Virus record (IMG/VR): IMGVR_UViG_3300047200_000234
Coordinates: 1 to 45,538 of that record
From: a virus
Reading direction: 5' to 3' (one strand)
Length of the DNA stretch: 45,538 nt
In this document: one piece after another, positions 16,856-24,793 of the stretch
How positions within the stretch are numbered: the first letter of the stretch is position 1
Layout of the letters: each line of letters opens with the position of its first letter
The notes under the pieces: generated by a model
The model's database searches: none
What the model was told of the DNA's origin: nothing
The model's input: only the letters and a program-made list of their open reading frames with translations
Translations under genes and position numbers: made by a program

Positions 16856-17110
16856 ATGCAATTATCACACACATGTCCAAGTAATGTAGTTTTAAATCAT
16901 TGGGAATTACTCAATGTCTTTGTTGATTACGTAAATAATACAGCTAACTGTACATTGGCAGGATATTTAACTAAAGCAGACTACACTGCGGGTGCTACTC
17001 CTGTTATTTTTCATAATGAGATAATACCTGTACCTACAAATGTACAAGCTAATAAATTCATAACAGATCTAAAAACTACTACATTTTTTTCTACTGCTAT
17101 TGATGATTAA
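16856..17110 (+). CDS. Small hypothetical protein after the fibre (84 aa)
   Basis: It starts 18 bases after the fibre gene with RBS TGAGG. It has three Cys but no clear metal motif, and no signal peptide or membrane segment. Position after a fibre gene suggests a fibre accessory or chaperone, but the sequence gives no direct evidence. Confidence 0.55.
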   Translation: MQLSHTCPSNVVLNHWELLNVFVDYVNNTANCTLAGYLTKADYTAGATPVIFHNEIIPVPTNVQANKFITDLKTTTFFSTAIDD

Positions 17111-17128
17111 ATTTTCGTATAATTGGCT

Positions 17129-17155
17129 CCTCTACTAAATAAGTATATTTAGAGG
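17129..17155 (+). promoter_or_regulatory. RBS-masking hairpin with late motif (glycosyltransferase)
   Basis: CCTCTA (17129-17134) pairs with TAGAGG (17150-17155), and an alternative inner stem CTAAATA/TATTTAG (17135-17141, 17146-17152) is also possible. ACTAAATA (17134-17141) is the late-type motif, 29 bases before the ATG at 17163. The AGAGG of the RBS is in the 3' arm in either fold. Confidence 0.6.
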
Positions 17156-17162
17156 AAAATAA

Positions 17163-17897
17163 ATGGCAGATGCACCTTGTATAATTGCTCCTGATTACGG
17201 AAAACACAATCAAATGATGGATGAAGCTCTTAAACGCTTGGATGTTTCAGGAGTGTATAAAGATCTATCTACAATAATTATTATTCCATCTTTAGGGGCT
17301 ATTCCACCGAAAGTAGTTTCATCATGGCTGAATTTGATGAATCCACCTAACCAAAAAGTATTTCGTTTATTTGCAATGGGTATGGAAGTTGGGGAAGCCT
17401 TTTCACAAACTATTCAAAATGTTTTGTCTCATCCAGATTTATCTCAGTATAAATATATTTTAACAATGGAAACAGATAATATTCCACCTCCGGATGGGTT
17501 ATTAAAACTTCTTTCTCGTATGGAAGCTAATCCTCAATTTGCATGTATTGGTGGATTGTATTGGACTAAAGGAGATGGGGGAGTTCCTCAAATATGGGGT
17601 GATGCAAAATCTGGTGAATTAAATTTCAGACCTCAACACCCTATAGCTGATCAATTAGTTGAATGCTGTGGAACTGGGATGGGATTTAATCTGTGGAGAC
17701 TTGATATGTTTAAGGATGAAAGATTAAGAAAACCTTGGTTTAAAACATTAGCTGAAAACGGTGGAATTATGACTCAAGATCTTTATTTTTGGTCTGATGC
17801 AAGAACTAAAGGTTGGCGAGCAGCTGTGGATTGTAATGTACTTGTAGGCCATTTAGATTATAATGGTTCGTTTGGCCCAGAAAATTTTGTATGGTAA
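17163..17897 (+). CDS. Glycosyltransferase, GT-A (family 2-like)
   Basis: The 244-residue protein has a GT-A layout: a first strand STIIIIPSLG, a helix region, then ILTMETDNIPPPDGLLKLL, in which ETDN fills the DxD metal/nucleotide-sugar site, and the acceptor-side CGTGMGFNLWRLDMF and MTQDLYFWSDA. It has no membrane segment. It could glycosylate DNA, a virion protein or a host glycan. The SAM methyltransferase downstream (with an endonuclease relic between) and a late-type promoter favour virion modification, which is inferred. Confidence 0.75.
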   Translation: MADAPCIIAPDYGKHNQMMDEALKRLDVSGVYKDLSTIIIIPSLGAIPPKVVSSWLNLMNPPNQKVFRLFAMGMEVGEAFSQTIQNVLSHPDLSQYKYILTMETDNIPPPDGLLKLLSRMEANPQFACIGGLYWTKGDGGVPQIWGDAKSGELNFRPQHPIADQLVECCGTGMGFNLWRLDMFKDERLRKPWFKTLAENGGIMTQDLYFWSDARTKGWRAAVDCNVLVGHLDYNGSFGPENFVW

Positions 17898-17900
17898 CTT

Positions 17901-18102
17901 ATGTATATTTATAAAACAACAAATCTGATAAATAAAAAAATTTATATCGGTAAATGCGAAAGAATGGGATTCTGGAACAGCAGTTTTTTATGAATTGGGA
18001 ATAAGACATGTCAGTGAATGCTGCAAGGGTCAACATAAACAAATTGGCGGATTTAGATGGGAATACAAAAATGAAGAGGACAGAATAAAATGGAAGAAAT
18101 AA
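17901..18102 (+). pseudogene. GIY-YIG homing endonuclease relic
   Basis: From 17901 the frame reads MYIYKTTNLINKKIYIGKCE, a classic GIY-YIG N-terminus, and stops after 30 residues. In the +1 frame from about 17977 the sequence continues FYELGIRHVSECCKGQHKQI and GGFRWEYK to TAA at 18100-18102, which is the NUMOD/IENR-type DNA-binding tail of such enzymes. The catalytic centre between them is missing, so an internal deletion plus frameshift has left both ends. The end overlaps the methyltransferase start by 13 bases. Confidence 0.75.
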
Positions 18103-18647
18103 AAAAGAAATTATTGAAATTGGATTTAGGATGCGGTCCTAATAAAAGACAAGACGGTGCTTGGGTAGGAGTAGATGCTCTTTCTTTTGAGGGGAAAGTA
18201 GATGTAGTCAGCGATATAATTACATATTTAAAAACTTTAGAAGATGAATCTGTAGAAGAGATTTATATGTCACATGTGTTTGAACATTTTAAAAATCATG
18301 ATCGCCCACCGTTAATGAATGAAATATACAGAGTGCTGATTCCAGATGGAAAAGTAACTATTATTTGCCCATCTTGGAGCCACGAACGAGCCTATGGAGA
18401 TGTTTCTCATGAGTGGCCTCCAATAACTTCTTGGTCATTCTATTATATGAACAAGGAATGGAGAGATGTAAACGCTCCTCACTGTGGGTATATTTGTGAC
18501 TTCAATTTTGGTATTTCTGGGTCTCATGATCCCAATGATCAATACATCTCCTTTCGCAATATGGAGACTAAAATGACTATGATGGCTCACCAAATCAACA
18601 TTGTTACTGACATTATCGCTGTTTTAGACAAAAAAGCTCCAAAGTAA
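18090..18647 (+). CDS. SAM-dependent methyltransferase (class I)
   Basis: Motif I is LDLGCGPNK near residue 12, followed by an acidic residue after strand 2 (VGVDAL) and the motif IV/post region VEEIYMSHVFEHF and LIPDGKVTIICPSW, the pattern of Methyltransf_11-type enzymes. The substrate is unknown; proximity to a glycosyltransferase and fibres suggests a sugar or virion protein. RBS GAAGAGGA lies inside the GIY-YIG relic. A strong terminator follows. Confidence 0.78.
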   Translation: MEEIKKKLLKLDLGCGPNKRQDGAWVGVDALSFEGKVDVVSDIITYLKTLEDESVEEIYMSHVFEHFKNHDRPPLMNEIYRVLIPDGKVTIICPSWSHERAYGDVSHEWPPITSWSFYYMNKEWRDVNAPHCGYICDFNFGISGSHDPNDQYISFRNMETKMTMMAHQINIVTDIIAVLDKKAPK

Positions 18648-18671
18648 CAATTTTAAAATAAATTTAAATTT

Positions 18672-18703
18672 AAAAATAGAGAATGTAAAAGTTCTCTATT
18701 TTT
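18672..18703 (+). terminator. Terminator after methyltransferase
   Basis: A perfect 12-bp stem (AAAAATAGAGAA with TTCTCTATTTTT) with an 8-base loop ends in a T run. Confidence 0.82.
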
Positions 18704-18708
18704 GATTT

Positions 18709-18751
18709 TATCCATAACTAATAACTAAATATGAGGAAATTGTTATGGATA
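18709..18751 (+). promoter_or_regulatory. Start-codon-masking hairpin with late motif (holin-like gene)
   Basis: TATCCATAAC (18709-18718) is the exact reverse complement of GTTATGGATA (18742-18751), which contains the ATG at 18745. ACTAATAA (18717-18724) and a second overlapping ACTAAATA (18724-18731) begin at the loop edge, 28 and 21 bases before the ATG. The loop also holds GAGG, the RBS. Only transcripts starting at the motif would have a free start. Confidence 0.7.
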
Positions 18752-19065
18752 TAGAAGCAGAAGCTATAAAAGAAGCACCCGGATTCATTGCACGAGTCTT
18801 TCATTGGTTAGGTAAGATGTTCTCTAATGGACAAGATGTATCCTCTACTAGATTCATAGTAGTGTTTGGAGTTACCTTTATATTGATTACTGGGACTACA
18901 CTTGCATTTATTGTAGTATTTTTGCTATATAAAGATCCTACTAAAGTAACGAATATAGCTGCTATTCTAGCCGCAATTTCAGGTGGGATGGTAGCTGAAA
19001 TCACTGCTCTTATCGCTGTTCTTGGTTATAATAAGAAGCAAGAGTTGAATGCATCAAAGGAATAA
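18745..19065 (+). CDS. Two-helix membrane protein, holin-like
   Basis: It has a 35-residue soluble N-terminus, hydrophobic helices at about 38-61 and 70-93, and a charged tail (YNKKQELNASKE), with size 106 residues. This fits a class II holin or a related small membrane protein. No lysin gene is adjacent, so lysis function is a guess. The hairpin over the start codon fits a gene whose early expression would be harmful. Confidence 0.5.
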   Translation: MDIEAEAIKEAPGFIARVFHWLGKMFSNGQDVSSTRFIVVFGVTFILITGTTLAFIVVFLLYKDPTKVTNIAAILAAISGGMVAEITALIAVLGYNKKQELNASKE

Positions 19066-19071
19066 ACTTCT

Positions 19072-19254
19072 ATGTCAAAAAATAAGTTTGGTGATTGTGT
19101 GCAACAGAACATAGAACTTAACGAATTTACAGAAAAAGAAATCCTTATACTTGAGAAAATCACACAAGATAGACATATAAGTATTGATGCATTACTACTT
19201 CAGATAGTAAGAGAATATGTTGAAACGTATGAAGAATTGAAGAGGAGTTTATAA
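19072..19254 (+). CDS. Small hypothetical protein (60 aa), possibly RHH-like
   Basis: It starts 6 bases after the membrane protein gene with AAAGGA upstream. The sequence is acidic, with a strand-like start and two helices (EKEILILEKITQDRHIS, then IDALLLQIVREYVETYEEL). This could be a ribbon-helix-helix fold, but the usual basic residues are few. It ends exactly where the GIY-YIG gene begins. Confidence 0.5.
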   Translation: MSKNKFGDCVQQNIELNEFTEKEILILEKITQDRHISIDALLLQIVREYVETYEELKRSL

Positions 19255-20139
19255 ATGAATTTTTATGGTGCGGGGATTATTTATAAGGCCACCAACAAGA
19301 TAAATGGAAAAGTTTATATTGGACAAACTATTAATTCACTAGAAACACGGAAAAAACAACATATAGACAGGGCATTATCCAATTATGATAATAAAAAATC
19401 TAGGTTTGGGTGTGCTATTAGAAAATATACTCCTGAAAACTTCTCGTGGGAAATTATAGATACTTGTGATTTGTTTTTAAATCATGAAGTTTTAGACTGT
19501 AAGGAATGTTACTGGATTGACTTTTACTCCTCTTGTAATTCATCTAAAGGATACAATATGCATCCCGGGGGTGGAATAGCTCTGGGAATAGTTAATAGGG
19601 GAAGGAAGCAATCACCAGAACAAATTGCCTTTAGAGTTTCTTTTCTGAAAGGGAAACCTGCATGGAATAAAGGTAAAAAGGATTATTTGTCAGAACAATC
19701 CAAGACTCTTCAATCACAAAACAGTAAGTCAAGTTGGACACCAGAAAGACACGAAAAGCACAAAAATAGAATGATCGAGAATAACCCAATGGACCATAAA
19801 GAATATAGGGATAAAATTAGTTTCAAAAATACCGGAAGAGAGGTATCCCAAAAAGAACGCAATTCTATCAGTAGTACATTGAAAGAATATTTTAAAACAC
19901 ATGATAGCCCCATGAGAGGAAACACACACAGAGAGGAATCTAAAAAGAAAAACAGTGAAACTAGAATCAGGAATGGGAAATCAAAGGGGAAAAATAACCC
20001 CAGATATAAAGATATTGATTTAGAACTTTTATTTCTACTAAGAGATGAAGGTATGATGATGAAAGATATGGCATCCTATTTTAAGGCTACTCCCCCAATA
20101 ATAAGGAGTAGATTGAGAAATCCGGAGAGGTATCGATAA
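19255..20139 (+). CDS. GIY-YIG homing endonuclease (free-standing)
   Basis: The catalytic domain (residues 7-95) has GIIYKATNKINGKVYIGQT with Tyr10, Tyr21, Arg32, and the metal-binding Glu84 (KECYWIDFY), all expected for activity. The linker holds NUMOD3-like motifs (RGRKQSPEQIAF, KGKPAWNKGKK) and the C-terminus a helix-turn-helix. It starts directly after the previous stop codon and overlaps the next gene by one base, so it has inserted without breaking expression of its neighbours. Target is unknown. Confidence 0.9.
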   Translation: MNFYGAGIIYKATNKINGKVYIGQTINSLETRKKQHIDRALSNYDNKKSRFGCAIRKYTPENFSWEIIDTCDLFLNHEVLDCKECYWIDFYSSCNSSKGYNMHPGGGIALGIVNRGRKQSPEQIAFRVSFLKGKPAWNKGKKDYLSEQSKTLQSQNSKSSWTPERHEKHKNRMIENNPMDHKEYRDKISFKNTGREVSQKERNSISSTLKEYFKTHDSPMRGNTHREESKKKNSETRIRNGKSKGKNNPRYKDIDLELLFLLRDEGMMMKDMASYFKATPPIIRSRLRNPERYR

Positions 20140-20894
20140 TGGGCGATATAGTTTGTGATGAAATATACATGAAGCAAATTCGTCGGATCTTGGGGGCGCC
20201 ATCGATTGACTATTTACTTCTTCAAGATACTGACATAAAAGAAATATGTGTACGTCCAGCTCTTCAAAAGTATTTTATGAAGTTCCCTTTAGAACAACAA
20301 ATTCAGTTAATGTCTGGCTCTTCTTCTGAAGTTGTTATTCCATTCCCTGATGATTATACATATGGTATTACAGATGCACGGGTTACTGATACTGGAATGA
20401 TCATGGGTAATAATGGGAACTTCTGGGATATTGTAATGTTTAATCAAATGTCTGGCGGTGGAATGATTGCCGGGGGTGGTGGAGCATACAATAAAAGAGG
20501 GTATAATCCTAATGGACTTATTCAGCAACGTGAAACTCAAAGAGCTGCTTGGAAGTCTTACCAAAATACATACTCCACTATTCGATATAAAGTTGATGAA
20601 GTTAACCGTAAAGTTTCTGTATATACTACAATGCAGGGATATTTAAATATTACATGGGCTAGATACTCAGACAATTTTAAAGATGTTAAATATACTAGAC
20701 AGCAAGACGTTATTGAATTAAGTCAGGGATATCTATTACTTCACCTAGCCGATGCTTCAGGTATTTTGACAGACTCTGCTCTTGAAATGAGTATCAATAG
20801 TGAATCATTGAAAACAAGAGGAACAGAGTTGATAGAGAAAGTCTTAACTCTATGGCAAGATGTACCTGATGTTATTATGATGCACTCTAGTTAA
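20139..20894 (+). CDS. Putative neck / head-completion protein
   Basis: The 251-residue protein starts with an RRILGAPSIDYLLLQDTDIK pattern followed by a helix and FPL, which recalls the N-terminus of many phage neck proteins. A central beta region, a Gly-rich loop (GGGMIAGGGGAY), and a C-terminal helical part (SINSESLKTRGTELIEKVLT) also fit. T4 gp13/gp14 is the analogy intended; I cannot prove it. Its RBS lies in the GIY-YIG gene. The convergent reverse-strand gene ends 14 bases away. Confidence 0.5.
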   Translation: MGDIVCDEIYMKQIRRILGAPSIDYLLLQDTDIKEICVRPALQKYFMKFPLEQQIQLMSGSSSEVVIPFPDDYTYGITDARVTDTGMIMGNNGNFWDIVMFNQMSGGGMIAGGGGAYNKRGYNPNGLIQQRETQRAAWKSYQNTYSTIRYKVDEVNRKVSVYTTMQGYLNITWARYSDNFKDVKYTRQQDVIELSQGYLLLHLADASGILTDSALEMSINSESLKTRGTELIEKVLTLWQDVPDVIMMHSS

Positions 20895-20908
20895 ATACTC
20901 TATTCCTT

Positions 20909-21268
20909 CTATAACAGGTTGGATAATTTCTCCAATATTTTAATAGCGTATTTAGTTGCTTTCTCATTCTCAAAACTATAATCAGCGTCCCACCATTTAT
21001 AAAACAATGAGCCTTTAGCACAACTTTTTAGTGGACAATTACTACAAGCTTTCAATGGTTTTCCTTCTCCTACACCACCATCAAAGTAATCACATAATCC
21101 GCAGTTTAGATTAAGCCTCATACCTCTATGAAGCAGCTCTGGTGTATATCCCTTCTTAACAATCTGTTTCCATTTACGTATTGAGTAATTAACTGCTTGT
21201 TTATAAGTTAATTTATTGTTATAAATACTTCTTTTATTTATAGCTTTAGCTAAATCCTGTTTTTTCAT
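20909..21268 (-). CDS. Hypothetical Cys-rich protein (119 aa)
   Basis: A CGLC pair is followed by CSNCPLKSC (five or six Cys in about 30 residues), suggesting one zinc site or an iron-sulfur cluster. The flanks are helical and basic (residues 1-45). It ends an early-type operon and overlaps the upstream gene by 4 bases (ATGA). No family is recognised. Confidence 0.6.
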   Translation of the reverse strand: MKKQDLAKAINKRSIYNNKLTYKQAVNYSIRKWKQIVKKGYTPELLHRGMRLNLNCGLCDYFDGGVGEGKPLKACSNCPLKSCAKGSLFYKWWDADYSFENEKATKYAIKILEKLSNLL

Positions 21269-21576
21269 ATCATTTTCATCTCCTTTATTAGATGTTTCCC
21301 ATGTCTTTTAGTAATAACCGGTTTCGATTCAAAAACCCAATAATCTCTCTTATCAAAAACAAACCAAGGCCACATATCCACTTTATTCTTTTTTAGTTCG
21401 CACATTGCTAAAACTTTACATTCTAGCTGTACAACACCAACTATCATGCAATGTCTTAACTCACCCGAAAACTTGACCATGATTTCATCTCCGGGATATA
21501 ATCCTTGTTTACCCATACGAGTGTCAACTGCGTTTATTCTATCTGTTTCAAATTCAACAATTCTTGGTTTATACAT
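21265..21576 (-). CDS. Hypothetical 103-residue protein
   Basis: A compact beta-rich sequence (YPGDEIMVKFSGELRHCMIVGV) suggests an OB- or SH3-like barrel. RBS TAGGAGA precedes the start. It lies in the operon 22274-20909. Function is unknown. Confidence 0.6.
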   Translation of the reverse strand: MYKPRIVEFETDRINAVDTRMGKQGLYPGDEIMVKFSGELRHCMIVGVVQLECKVLAMCELKKNKVDMWPWFVFDKRDYWVFESKPVITKRHGKHLIKEMKMI

Positions 21577-21585
21577 ATACTTCTC

Positions 21586-21816
21586 CTAATATGAATATCT
21601 ACAAATTCGTAAAAAATCCCACAACGTTTTTGATTTAATAGTCATCTCATCCACAGAAGCAAATTTACATCTTACAAAAGTTTTAATTTGTTTATCAGTA
21701 GTAACCTCAGTAGACTGCATATACAATGCGTAATACATTTTTAAATTACTCTCTACGTCTGATGAATAAAGAGACGTAGAGAGTACTAGAAGAAAGGACA
21801 AACATAAAGTTTTCAC
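21586..21816 (-). CDS. Small secreted hypothetical protein (76 aa), GTG start
   Basis: The first 19 residues (MKTLCLSFLLVLSTSLYSS) form a signal peptide or signal anchor. The mature part is about 57 residues with two Cys that could pair in the periplasm. It starts with GTG overlapping the upstream TAG by one base. A periplasmic role in host-envelope takeover or superinfection exclusion is possible but unproven. Confidence 0.6.
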   Translation of the reverse strand: MKTLCLSFLLVLSTSLYSSDVESNLKMYYALYMQSTEVTTDKQIKTFVRCKFASVDEMTIKSKTLWDFLRICRYSY

Positions 21817-22274
21817 TATTTCTTGTGTTCCATCAATTCAGCTTTAGTCATCTTAGCAACAGAGGCTACTGACTCTGCAAGTTTGACAGATGAAATATGT
21901 TGTGCTATTACTTTGTTGATTTCTTCCTTGTTCGGCATTGTATCAATTTTGCCCTTTACAATATTAACAATCTTTTTGAAATCAGCAGGAGCAAGTTTGT
22001 CAGCAATTGCCTCTACATCATACTCGGTTTTTTCGTTCAACTCTTTCATGAAGACTTTAACCCCAAGTTCTTCAAATTCAGTTTTGTCAATTTTACGTTC
22101 TGTCAAAACTTCCTTTAGGAGTTTTTCGTATCCTTCCATTTCTTTTTGAAATTTGTAAATCATTGCATAAGTTTTAGCAAGGACTTCATTAGAAAGATCT
22201 TTAGTTCCTTCCTTATCAATTAGACGCATTGATTTTAGAAGTTCTTCTGACTGGTTGTTTGTAATTTCACACAT
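21816..22274 (-). CDS. Hypothetical charged helical protein (152 aa)
   Basis: This is the first gene of an early-type operon with a strong promoter and RBS TAAGGAG. It is Lys/Glu-rich and helical throughout, with possible coiled coil at residues 40-60 and no motif I recognise. Abundant expression is likely given the promoter match to consensus. Confidence 0.65.
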   Translation of the reverse strand: MCEITNNQSEELLKSMRLIDKEGTKDLSNEVLAKTYAMIYKFQKEMEGYEKLLKEVLTERKIDKTEFEELGVKVFMKELNEKTEYDVEAIADKLAPADFKKIVNIVKGKIDTMPNKEEINKVIAQHISSVKLAESVASVAKMTKAELMEHKK

Positions 22275-22306
22275 ATTATTTCTCCTTAGTTGTTTAATAA
22301 GACCAT

Positions 22307-22335
22307 AGTATAACCTATAATAAAAAAGTAAACAA
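22307..22335 (-). promoter_or_regulatory. Early-type promoter, best consensus copy
   Basis: Reading the reverse strand, TTGTTT (22330-22335) is 17 bases from TATACT (22307-22312). The leader GGTCTTATTAAACAACTAAG follows, and the same region occurs with few changes at 6949-7013. Confidence 0.82.
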
Positions 22336-22399
22336 CTTTTTACAATATTTTTAAATAATTATTTATACATAATTCAGTAAAAAGTATAGTTTAATTAAA

Positions 22400-22606
22400 C
22401 TATTCTATAATGCCCATAATTGATACAATTTCATTAAAGGATTGCAAAGCTAGTGATGAATTTTTATGGGGAAATGAATGTACATAGTGCTCGCCTAAAG
22501 CAAGATATAAATCTTCGAATTGTGGTTTACTTATTGAAGTTATCTGGTTAAGATTTAAATATAATCCTTCTTCATAATGCTTCATATGATATAAACATTT
22601 TTCCAT
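22400..22606 (-). CDS. Small hypothetical protein (68 aa)
   Basis: It follows the TnpB-like fragment by 11 bases with RBS AAGGAG. The sequence is acidic at the C-terminus and contains several His. It ends the operon that begins at 26500. No family is recognised. Confidence 0.5.
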   Translation of the reverse strand: MEKCLYHMKHYEEGLYLNLNQITSISKPQFEDLYLALGEHYVHSFPHKNSSLALQSFNEIVSIMGIIE

Positions 22607-22617
22607 TATAATACTCC

Positions 22618-22872
22618 TTATTCTAATTCGTTTCCAGAACTATCCCATGCATATGAACAATCTCTACAGTCATAATTTTTTAAATCGTTAAAATTTAAAA
22701 TATCATTATAGATCCATTTTGCTTCAAGAAAAATTCTATGCAAAAATTCAAACTGATCCCTATTAAATTTATTTTCAGATAGCTTCAACTCATAAACTTT
22801 ACAGGATTGTGTTTTTCTTTTTTCTCTTGTGTTAGCAAGAGAATCTTTTATCTTCTGATTTTTAATTGACAT
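22618..22872 (-). CDS. TnpB/OrfB-like N-terminal fragment (84 aa)
   Basis: Residues about 20-60 (CKVYELKLSENKFNRDQFEF, then LHRIFLEAKWIYNDIL) resemble the N-terminus of IS605-type TnpB and Cas12-like nucleases, where a strand KVYxLKL is followed by the helix ending W-x-Y-N. The RuvC nuclease and zinc ribbon are absent, since the gene stops at 84 residues and is followed directly by another gene. It is a relic or a repurposed domain. It overlaps the deacetylase end by 11 bases. The assignment rests on a short pattern. Confidence 0.45.
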   Translation of the reverse strand: MSIKNQKIKDSLANTREKRKTQSCKVYELKLSENKFNRDQFEFLHRIFLEAKWIYNDILNFNDLKNYDCRDCSYAWDSSGNELE

Positions 22873-23845
22873 AATTCTTTACTTTATCAATATTAAAAAA
22901 TTGACTGGATTTACTATTTTTATATAGCCCTCTCAAATACTTCCCATCTATTGGAATTCTATTCCCATACATTGAACCACTCTGAACCTTCCAATCCGAC
23001 TCATAATTAACTCCAAAGTAGTAATCAAAACCATATTGCTCAAAGTATTTAAATAGCTGATGTCCTTCTCTCAATGATTCCCCAAATGGAAATATATGAA
23101 TATTAGTTTTACCAACTACTGGTTCAACTTCTTTTTGCCACATTTGTAAATCATGAATAATTGAACCATCGCTTTGTCTAGGTTCAGCTAAGTGAGCATA
23201 ACCGTGTGATGCAAATACCCATCCATCCCGCTTTAACCAATCAGCCACTTTCTTTGCAATTGCATATTCATTTTTCTGATATCCAAGTATGCCTTTGTAT
23301 CCCGTTACTGCGATTATTCCTTTAGCTCCATTATAAGAAAAATCAGGATGCTGTTTAATAAATGTATTAAGATAAGTAACTACTTCCACATTCTCCATAT
23401 ATTGATTTGCAATATAAGAATAAAGTTTATTATCATACACTACCAATTTTTCTGTAGTACCATATTCTACCATTCTTGAATAATAATTCAAATCATCAAC
23501 TGAGATGATTAAAGGTTTTTTATTTTTAGGAAATAGAAAATCTTTAGGTTTAAAATCCTTATCATATGCATCTGATAAATTTATAAGTACATAACCTCTT
23601 TCGTATAATGAATCGACAATATCAATAAATTGTCTATGAGTTACAAACCAATCAGAAATATACGCATTAGGTTTCTTCTTTTCAAATACAATCAATGGAT
23701 GAAAGAATATGTGTTCTACTTGTATTCCATTAAAGTATCTCAGCCTACTTCTATTCTCATCATTGATCGATTTAATTACTATGAAAGAAATAAAACAAAG
23801 AATCAACATTAAAACAGCATTGGCAATCTTAAAATATTTTAGCAT
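22862..23845 (-). CDS. Membrane-anchored polysaccharide deacetylase-like protein
   Basis: A transmembrane anchor lies at residues 7-27. The rest resembles the NodB fold: strand and acids LIISVDD (D117, D118), the zinc motif H214-G-Y-A-H218 in FASHGYAH, and later IHIFPFGE and FDYYFGV. These enzymes remove acetyl groups from peptidoglycan or surface glycans outside the membrane. In a phage this could alter host wall or receptor glycans. It is early-type and in the same operon as the RNA ligase and kinase. RBS AAGGAAG precedes the start. Confidence 0.72.
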   Translation of the reverse strand: MLKYFKIANAVLMLILCFISFIVIKSINDENRSRLRYFNGIQVEHIFFHPLIVFEKKKPNAYISDWFVTHRQFIDIVDSLYERGYVLINLSDAYDKDFKPKDFLFPKNKKPLIISVDDLNYYSRMVEYGTTEKLVVYDNKLYSYIANQYMENVEVVTYLNTFIKQHPDFSYNGAKGIIAVTGYKGILGYQKNEYAIAKKVADWLKRDGWVFASHGYAHLAEPRQSDGSIIHDLQMWQKEVEPVVGKTNIHIFPFGESLREGHQLFKYFEQYGFDYYFGVNYESDWKVQSGSMYGNRIPIDGKYLRGLYKNSKSSQFFNIDKVKNYVN

Positions 23846-23854
23846 TAGTCTTCC

Positions 23855-24793
23855 TTAAAAATCATTTTTAGCATAAGGATCTTGATTACAATTAAAAACA
23901 AATAATCCTTTCTTCGTCCACATATCTATAACTGATGGCCTGTCATCAAAAACAGCAAGAACGTTATATTTACCTTTAATATGTTCTTCGTAAATCTCAG
24001 ATTTTACAATCGTATCTTTTCGATTATCCTCTGCTTTACGCATAAATAAGTTTTTACAAGGAATACCACTATCAGATATCCAATCGTAAGTTAAACCATA
24101 GCATGAGTCTTTTCTGCCAGATACAATAAAAATATATGGGCATACTTTACTTCCATTTGAACGATTATTATTGCTTACTGATTGTAAAATAATTTTTACT
24201 TGTTCAATTACAAGGTCGTTATACGCAGATGTTTCGTCAAATATTCTTCTTTGAGATGAATTGCTCAAAGTCCCGTCGATATCGCAGAGAACACACCACG
24301 GCAATTTGTTGTCAATTTCTACTTTAGGTTTAGCTCTTTCAATCATCTGTTTAAGTTCTATTTCATACTTTTGCCATGTCGATTTGATGACATTCTTACC
24401 TACAGGTCTTTCTCTCTTTGCATCACGAATTACCGCCTCTCCCAAAGTTATAGGAAATTCTTTTATCTCATACAAAAAATCAATGGGAATTTGTTCACAA
24501 TATTGTTTAATATCACGTATTTTAGTATCAAGAGACTTTTTATTTAAATGCATATTATCTAAAACAAGATTGTAACCTTCATCTATAAGTCTGTATGTAG
24601 CATCGTCTTCTAGCTTAGTGACAAGTTTTTCATTTCTATCATCAAAAGTATAATCAGATAGCATAAAACGAAAACTATCGCGATTGATTCTTTTATAATC
24701 TTGGTGATTTTTTACAAATTCACAAGCCCATGTACTTTTTCCACTTGCTTGGATACCTTTTGTGAATATTACATGTAATGATTCTTTTCTCAT
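23855..24793 (-). CDS. pseT: Polynucleotide 5'-kinase / 3'-phosphatase
   Basis: This T4 Pnkp-like enzyme (312 vs 301 residues) phosphorylates 5'-OH and removes 3' or cyclic phosphate ends of cleaved RNA. The kinase has P-loop G13-IQASGKST21 and the D39/R42 pair in NRDSFR. The HAD phosphatase has CDIDGTL at about 170, then IVSGRKDS and VFDDRPSVIDMW. All key residues look intact. It overlaps the upstream RNA ligase by ATGA and so is translationally coupled to it. In T4, Pnkp and RNA ligase undo host anticodon-nuclease cleavage. Confidence 0.93.
   Translation of the reverse strand: MRKESLHVIFTKGIQASGKSTWACEFVKNHQDYKRINRDSFRFMLSDYTFDDRNEKLVTKLEDDATYRLIDEGYNLVLDNMHLNKKSLDTKIRDIKQYCEQIPIDFLYEIKEFPITLGEAVIRDAKRERPVGKNVIKSTWQKYEIELKQMIERAKPKVEIDNKLPWCVLCDIDGTLSNSSQRRIFDETSAYNDLVIEQVKIILQSVSNNNRSNGSKVCPYIFIVSGRKDSCYGLTYDWISDSGIPCKNLFMRKAEDNRKDTIVKSEIYEEHIKGKYNVLAVFDDRPSVIDMWTKKGLFVFNCNQDPYAKNDF

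Noticed and set aside
18745-19065. Firm holin assignment
   Set aside because: Two helices and size fit, but no endolysin or spanin is adjacent, so it is given only as holin-like.
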